Program-made: the position numbers and the translations under genes
Notes under the pieces: generated by a model
Told to the model about the DNA's origin: nothing
The model's input: only the letters and a program-made list of their open reading frames with translations
The model's database searches: none
Source: Prinsepia uniflora
Taxonomy: Eukaryota; Streptophyta; Magnoliopsida; Rosales; Rosaceae
Reading direction: 5' to 3'
Length of the DNA stretch: 64,000 nucleotides
Assembly: GCA_032719365.1 (NCBI GenBank)
Contig: CM064871.1
Span: 63,996,416 to 64,060,415 of the forward strand
Shown here: one piece after another, positions 58,082 through 64,000 of the stretch
How the letters are laid out: each line of letters starts with the position of its first letter
Position numbering within the stretch: position 1 is the stretch's first letter

Positions 58082-58666
58082 TGTTGAATCAAAGATTGAA
58101 CTCGTCGCGAAAAGTCCTCACAATTCCTATAAACAGCAAACAATTAGCTATCGTTGCTTCGATCGATTTACCCGGGGGGTTGTTCGACCAAGAACACTCC
58201 GATGCTTAAGTTAGCTTTGAGAGAGGAAAGGGATATACTTCGAAACGAAGAATCAACGTACCTTGGAAATGAAATGTGCCTTGCTATTTATAGGAAAATC
58301 TTGGGAGCCTTGGAGCGTTCTGATTGGTCGGTTGAATATTTAATTAGTAAATAATATATTATTATTAAATATATTATTTAGTAATTGTAATGATGGCTCA
58401 TCATGATAGTAATGATATTTATTGTATTTTAATATTAATATTAATTATCCATTATTAAGAATAATGATAATTTACTCTCGGGGAGAATACCAATATTACG
58501 GAGACTTTAACCCGATCAAATAACGTATTTAACTGGTAAATAGATTATTTAATGTGCGGGTGTTTTTCAAATGATGAGCGTTATTTTCCAAGGGCAATTT
58601 GGTCATTTTTGGGAATTACGGGATACGTGGCAGCTCCATAATTTTCGGATGATTTTGGGTTCCACA
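58082..58666 (-). mobile_element. Small solo LTR I inside G pol
   Basis: The insert is 585 bp, starts TGTTGAATCAAAG and ends TTCCACA, with target duplication CATAG (58077-58081 and 58667-58671). It is unrelated to the large LTRs and is AT-rich in its right half. On the minus strand CCTATAAATAGC (about 58282-58293) is a good TATA box, which suggests element sense on the minus strand. Its size and ends would fit a Copia-type LTR, but that is a guess. Confidence 0.85.
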
Positions 58667-58671
58667 CATAG

Positions 58672-60112
58672 CATACGCAGAACTATGAGCTTCAGCCAGA
58701 ATCTCTTGTTTCAATGCTTCATATGCAGGTACACATAATCTCCCTTTTTGTGGTTAAGGCTCCGTCCTCATTCACTGCATAATCCTGTCGTTTTCTTGCT
58801 TCCACTTCAATGCGAAAAATACATAAAGTCGCGTCTTGAAATTGAGCATCAATAATCTGATCAATCAGGATTGGTCGCACCTGGAAACTTGCTATCAAAC
58901 CATCTTGACTATCAAGTCCCAACACAACACCAGTCTTACGCAGTTCAACTAATAGAGGCAAGTGTATCGTCCGTAAATGAGCTACTGAATGTGTTGATTT
59001 CCGGCTCAATGCATCAGCCACTACGTTTGCCTTTCCAGGATGGTATTCAATCGTGCAATCATAATCCTTAAGCAATTCCAACTATCTTCTCTGCCTCACA
59101 TTTAGGTCCTTCTGGGTGAAAAAGTATTTCAAACTTTTATGATCCGTAAACAGTCGGCAGGTCTCCCCATATAGATAATGTCTCCAGATCTTTAGCGCAT
59201 GCACTACTACAGCCAATTCCAAATCATGGGTAGGATAATTGCGCTCATGCGGTTTTAATTGTCAAGAAGCATAAGCAATCACTTTCCCATGCTGCATCAG
59301 CACACACCCTAAGCCGTGTAAGGATGCATCAGTATAGACTTCAAATTCTCCACTGTCATCTGGAAGGGCCAATACTGGAGCGGATGTCAAACGTTTCTTC
59401 AATTCCTGAAAACTCTGCTCAAAAATCTCATCCCAAATGAACTTAACTCCCTTCCTGGTCAAACGAGTCAAAGGAGCAGCAATCGTAGAGAATCCTTCCA
59501 CAAAACGTCTGTAGTAACCGGCCAAACCCAAAAAGCTCCTCACTTCAGTCACTGTTGTGGGTTGTTCCCAATTTGCCACTGCTACAATTTTCTGGGGATC
59601 AACATAAATTCCTTCCGCATATATCACATGTCCCAGAAATCCCACACTCGTCAGCCAAAATTGGCATTTACTCAGTTTAGCAAACAGTTGATTCTCCCTC
59701 AGAGTTCCAAGCACAAGTCTCAGGTGCTTCTCGTGCGCCTTCGCAGTCTTTGAATATACTAAAATATCATCAATAAACACAATGACAAACTGATCAAGAT
59801 ATTTCCGGAATACTCGGTTCATCAAGTCCATAAATGCTGCCGGAGCATTGGTTAACCCAAAGGGCATCACGAGAAACTCATAATGACCATACCGAGTCTG
59901 AAAGGCTGTTTTCGGAATATCCTCTTCTCGAATCCTCAGCTGATGGTAACCAGAACGAAGATCAATCTTCAAAAAATATGTAGCTCCCCTTAATTGATCA
60001 AATAATTCATCAATTCGAGGTAAAGGATACTTATTCTTGATCGTCATCTTATTTAGTTGCCTGTAATCCATACACATTCTCAAACTGCCTTCTTTCTTTT
60101 TCACAAACAGTA
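58672..60112 (-). pseudogene. G reverse transcriptase and RNase H, broken
   Basis: The RT part (59262-60104) has YRQLNKMTIKNKYPLPRID, DLRSGYHQLRI, MPFGLTNAPAAFMDLMN and catalytic FIDDILVYS. The connection reads GFLGHVI and FLGLAGYYRRFV and RNase H begins YTDASLHGLGCVLMQ. A TGA near 59262 interrupts RNase H (after GKVIAYAS) and a TAG near 59082 lies before LELLKDYDCTIEYHPGKAN. The segment 58719-59081 is the linker to integrase. Confidence 0.9.
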
Positions 60113-61451
60113 CGGGGGCTCCCCACGGTGATACACTCGGTCAAAAAATCCCATATCGACTAGATCCTGTAATTGTACCTTTAATTCCCTTAACTCAGCT
60201 GGTGCCATACGATAAGGAAGCAAAGAAATAGGTCGTGTACCAGGAATCAAATCAATGGTAAACTCCATCTCCCTATGCGGTGGTAACCCTGGTAAATCCT
60301 CAGGAAACACATCTGGGAACTCACATACGATAGGGATGTCCTCGACCTTAACTGGGGTATCCCGTACATCAATCACATGTGCTAGATAACCTTGGCAACC
60401 CTTTCGCAACAATCTCTCTGCTGTGAGAGCCGATATGGCTTTGGCGGGTAACATTTGCCAATCTCCCTGGAATATGACTTCCAGTAATCCTGGACTCCGG
60501 AGTATCACCCTCTTATCGAAACATTCGATAGAGGCATGATGGGTTGTCAGCCAATCCATCCCAAGGATAACATCAAAATCGCATAATTCTAACAAAATTA
60601 AATCAGCCACGAGATGCACATCCCCTATCAATATAGGATACTCTCGTATCACTTGGTTGACTACATAAATATCACCAGTCGGCGTACCGACTCCCATATC
60701 ACAACCAAGTGCAGAAATTTCTCTATCAGCTAAGGTTGCATAAGTACGAGAAACAAATGAATGAGTAGCTCCCGGGTCTATTAAGGTACGTGCATGATGA
60801 CCAAAATTAGGAAGCATACCTGTCACCACTCCTGGGGTAGATCGAGCCTCCTGTTGAGTAACAGCAAATACTCGAGCCTGTGGTCCCGACGTCTGACCAC
60901 GTCCTCGTGAGTTACCACGTCCTCGACCAGCTCCTCTCCCCCCAGTCGAATCAGAAGTCGATGCCGTACTCCGACTCTGCTCTGCAGTACCCCAACCGGT
61001 ACCACTACCAACCAAGCGTGGGCAGTCCTTCTTGAAATGGCCCGGCTCCCGACAGTAAAAGCAAACAAGCACACTACCCCGATTGGGCCCGCTGTTCTGT
61101 CGGTTGGCTGATCCCACTGATGCTTCACTAGACTGCACTGTTGCCAAAGATTGGGACCCAAATCTCGGTGCATTCCCCCGACCATAACTCGAACGAGTAC
61201 CACCAGATGATCCAGAACTAGAGCCACCCCTTTTTGGCCATCTCTGACTCGACGCTCCCTGATACTGTCGTTCTCGGCGCCGACCATAGCCTGAAAACTG
61301 CTGTGGTGCTGCTAAAGTCACCTCAACTCTGGCAGCTGCATCGGACAACTCCCTCAGAGAAGCATATGATCCCACTGTCACGGCACCACGGATCTCATTC
61401 TTTAACCCCTGCTCAAACCTCCTGCACTTGTCCTCCTCGGTAGACACATAC
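60101..61451 (-). pseudogene. G gag (3' part) and protease
   Basis: The frame enters from gag at YVSTEEDKCRRFEQGL, where LTR H cut it. A Gly/Ser/Arg-rich stretch follows, then an intact zinc knuckle CFYCREPGHFKKDC and the protease motif LIDPGATHSF and VILGMDWL. It runs on to the RT linker (CEFPDVFPEDLPGLPPHREMEF) and is shifted out of frame near 60130, just before the first RT motif. Unlike C1, the zinc knuckle has all four metal ligands and the Trp after ILGMD is kept. Confidence 0.9.
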
Positions 61452-64000
61452 TGATAGGACCCGTCCCCGAAGGACATAGATAATCGTGCCCGGTCCTGCT
61501 CCTGTCTGACAAGTCAACTGAAAGTCCGAAATAACCCTTCAGCACCTGCCAGACAAGGGAATTTTGCGCCTGTGCCCACACATACCTCCACCTATGGAAT
61601 AGCCTCGATTAACGTGCCACGACCTGAAGGGTTAATAAAACAGAAAAGGTGTGAATGGACAAAAATGACCTCTTATAAAAACATTTATCAAAATATATTC
61701 TTACCCTCCAGTTTTCACAAACTTGCATGCATATCGTAAAACATGAGTAATAGTATGAAATCATTCAAGTATGAACAGTGGATCGATAAAATCAAAACAT
61801 ACTTTCCCATGGTCCACAAAAACTCATGTTCACCAAATCAGTTTAATATCTCAAAAAGTTCACAATTTCTTTAAATCATTTTAACCGCTAAACCACGGTT
61901 TCCTCAAAATCATTTTCCATAATCCACGGGACTTATTTCCATATCCAGTTGCTTAGAGTCACGTTTATCCCTGCAACGCGTGCATATCAATAGGCTCAAG
62001 GACCGCTCAAAATCCGAGCATCCGCTGCTGTGAACACATCACCAGTCAGCAATCCGTCGCTGTGAAAACCTCACCAGCCGACGATCCGGATCTCGTGAAC
62101 ACATCACTTACCGATCCATCTAATCCAGCACATCTGATCTGAGTCAAGCCTCCCTCGGCTGCTCGACAAAGATCGTGCTACGTGACCTCTTCGGGGTAAA
62201 CACTTCCATCCCGAAGGCGAGCGTTATCTCCAGGGTGCACTCCGGGGAAAAACATATTTTCTCCCGAAAGCCCTAAATATTCGCAACATATCATCATCAC
62301 AAAAACCAGTGAAAACAATTGCATTGAAAACCAAATCATTTACAATACAGGGTCTCAGCCCCAAGTCCCGATTTACTTTATAAATCCAAAAATCATCAAT
62401 ATCATCATGTAATCACATGGAAATACAAATCCAATCAGAAACACAATTCCATTGGGTCTCAAGCCCAAAATATCATTTTCACGCAAATCCGTGCAACCGT
62501 AAACCCGAGTTGCCACGATCACGTAAATCCATAAAATCAATCACTGACTCATAATCCGAGTCCAAATATCATTTTTAATTCCCTGACTCATAACCCGAGT
62601 CAAAACATCATTTTTAATCCGGGCCTAGCCCAAAACATCATTTGCACGTTCCTCGTAAAAACGTGCCCGAAAGACTGATTAAAATAATCACAAAATCACG
62701 AGAATACCAAAAATCATCAAATTCACATGTAACTCCATATCCGAGTCAAAATCATTATCTACTTGGGTTCTCACACCCACAATATCATTTTTAACCAATT
62801 TCATGATTTCTCGAAAATCATGCCAAAATATAACAATATAATAATCATAAAATCGAGAAATCACCGAATTGAAATACCAATCATGCCAAAGCATATCAAA
62901 TCATATAATAAAGCATTTTAAATCATATATGCATGCATCACGGTTAGAAAACCAAAAGTCCACTCACAATACGTCCTAGCTGCCGCCTCGATATGCGTGC
63001 CACAAGCCTCCTCGGGCTAATCCGACCTCTTCGGGTCATCCTGACATGTCCAAATCATATCCAAAGGTTACTACTAACCTATACAAGTCCATATTAAGAA
63101 CCCTAAATTTTTCCGGAAAGGTCAACGTGTCCCGAGGTGAAAACCCTCGATTTGACCAACTTAACGATCTCTGATCGACTCGAAACCACCGCCATTGGAT
63201 CCGGATCGTCGAAACCCTTAAAATAGTCTTGGTCCCACCTAAAAATACGCTCCCACGAGCCCCCACAAGCGGGTCAAAGTTTTAGTCAAATGGCGACCAA
63301 AAAGTCAACGCTGATGTCATCAAAGTCAACGCTAACATCATCATGAACAGTAAGTCAACGGTCAAAAGTCAACGGGTCAGAGTTAACGAGTCAACTCGCC
63401 GGTCAACGAGTCAACTCGCCGAAGACCGAGTCAACTCGACGGCAACTCGCCAGAATTTCTCGCCGGAAAACTTCATTGATGCCCCAAACTTCAAACTTCG
63501 ATATCTCACTCGTTTCTCAACCAAATTCGACGTTCTACCTATGTAAATCCATCTACTCGAGCCAAGGATTCCAAATATCAACCCAGAAAATTCAGAAAGT
63601 ACCTGGATTTTAAGTTATGGCCAATCAAAGTTTCGGCCAGATTTCCAATCATCATTCCGTTCACCTCCAACGTCCAAATTCGTCCCAAATTGCACCTACA
63701 AGCTCGTGAGAGCTCAAAGAACATCATCCTAAGCTTAGAATCGATCAACACCATCAAAATCAAAAACCCAAAATTTGAATCCTACGGTTTTACCTTCCAA
63801 AATTCCGGCCACCGTGCACAACGGTCCTTACCGTGGCCACCATTGGGTTCGTCTCAACATCCTCTCCAACTTTCGTTCACGGGTCATAAGCAATGGATGA
63901 TGATTGAGAGGTGTTTGTGTAGGATTGAGGTATATGGTTTTGAAGAAAATAAATGAAGAAATGAAGATGACGGATGATGAAGAATGCATGATAAGGAATG
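61452..64000 (-). mobile_element. LTR H, runs off the window
   Basis: H starts TGATAGGACCCGTCCCCG at 61452 next to CATAC (61447-61451), the likely target duplication. It is related to the G LTR: both have GAGTCACGTT.ATCCCTG.AACGCGTGCA and the CATCCGC.GCTGTGAACACATCACC phrase. At least 2,549 bp are visible and no end is seen. It includes a perfect stem CTTCGGG/CCCGAAG (62189-62216) and an array of GTCAAC sites (63271-63444). Whether it is a solo LTR or part of a full element cannot be told from the window. Confidence 0.85.
63271..63444 (-). promoter_or_regulatory. Array of W-box-like GTCAAC sites in LTR H
   Basis: GTCAAC occurs eight times in about 130 bp (63304-63436), with three further GTCAAA sites nearby. 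On the minus strand, the presumed sense of H, each reads GTTGAC, and the ones preceded by A or G read TTGACT or TTGACC. TTGAC(C/T) is the W-box bound by plant WRKY factors. All sites share one orientation. Several units have the form GTCAACTCGCC or GTCAACGAGTC. Confidence 0.7.

Larger units (their letters stand above)
54156..61451 (-). mobile_element. G: Ty3/gypsy chromovirus, defective and cut off by LTR H
   Basis: The left (3') LTR is 54156-56815, preceded by ATGAG (54151-54155), the likely target duplication. To the right follow the polypurine tract, integrase with chromodomain, RNase H, reverse transcriptase, protease and part of gag, all on the minus strand. LTR H interrupts gag at 61452, and the rest of G lies outside the window. 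G is the same lineage as C1 but clearly diverged. It carries stops, shifts and a nested solo LTR (58082-58666). Confidence 0.9.

Overview
The window is nuclear DNA of a flowering plant, most likely a eudicot. The evidence is genes with GT-AG introns, Ty3/gypsy chromovirus retrotransposons primed by initiator tRNA-Met, and a transposon carrying a piece of a plant cellulose synthase gene. I cannot name the species. Only the first 3.6 kb is ordinary genic DNA. The rest is transposable elements, almost all long terminal repeat (LTR) retrotransposons inserted into one another.

Genic part (1-3829). Two genes lie on the minus strand: a seven-exon RCC1-repeat protein (coding span 317-2410, 393 residues) and a two-exon RRM-like protein (2815-3550, 200 residues). 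From memory, the same two kinds of gene are neighbours in Arabidopsis (At1g27060 and At1g27050), so this is probably a conserved block. A DNA transposon with long terminal inverted repeats (3830-6297, Pack-MULE type) follows. It carries an intron-containing CESA6-type fragment, which is split by a solo LTR (4782-5651).

Nested stack 1 (6823-45344). I rebuilt it from 5-bp target duplications. A truncated LTR (B1) hosts two solo LTRs, B2 (7584-29519) and B3 (29922-43982). B2 holds LARD-A (7596-26627), a non-coding element with three LTRs and two internal regions of exactly 3,712 bp once a nested 2.8-kb solo LTR (20396-23202) is removed. Its middle LTR is a mosaic of the outer two, the mark of unequal crossing-over. 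B3 holds a complete but broken chromovirus, C1 (30251-41335), whose 5' LTR contains a further solo LTR in the opposite orientation (38203-39527).

Junction zone and stack 2 (45345-64000). An inverted LTR fragment, an AT-rich stretch with a GRF-zinc-finger-like fragment, and an old gypsy integrase relic lead to element F (from 49163; 0.9-kb non-coding internal region). Its second LTR is interrupted by chromovirus G (from 54156), which is itself interrupted by a small solo LTR (58082-58666) and by the start of another LTR, H (61452 to the end).

The most unusual material lies inside the LTRs. Nearly all the large families (A, B, C, D, G, H and the solo LTR at 4782) share a set of short stem-loops whose sequence changes between families while pairing is kept. 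One solo LTR carries five TGACGTCA sites at 11-12 bp spacing followed by five CACGTG boxes, and LTR H carries a similar array of GTCAAC (W-box-like) sites at what looks like the same LTR position.
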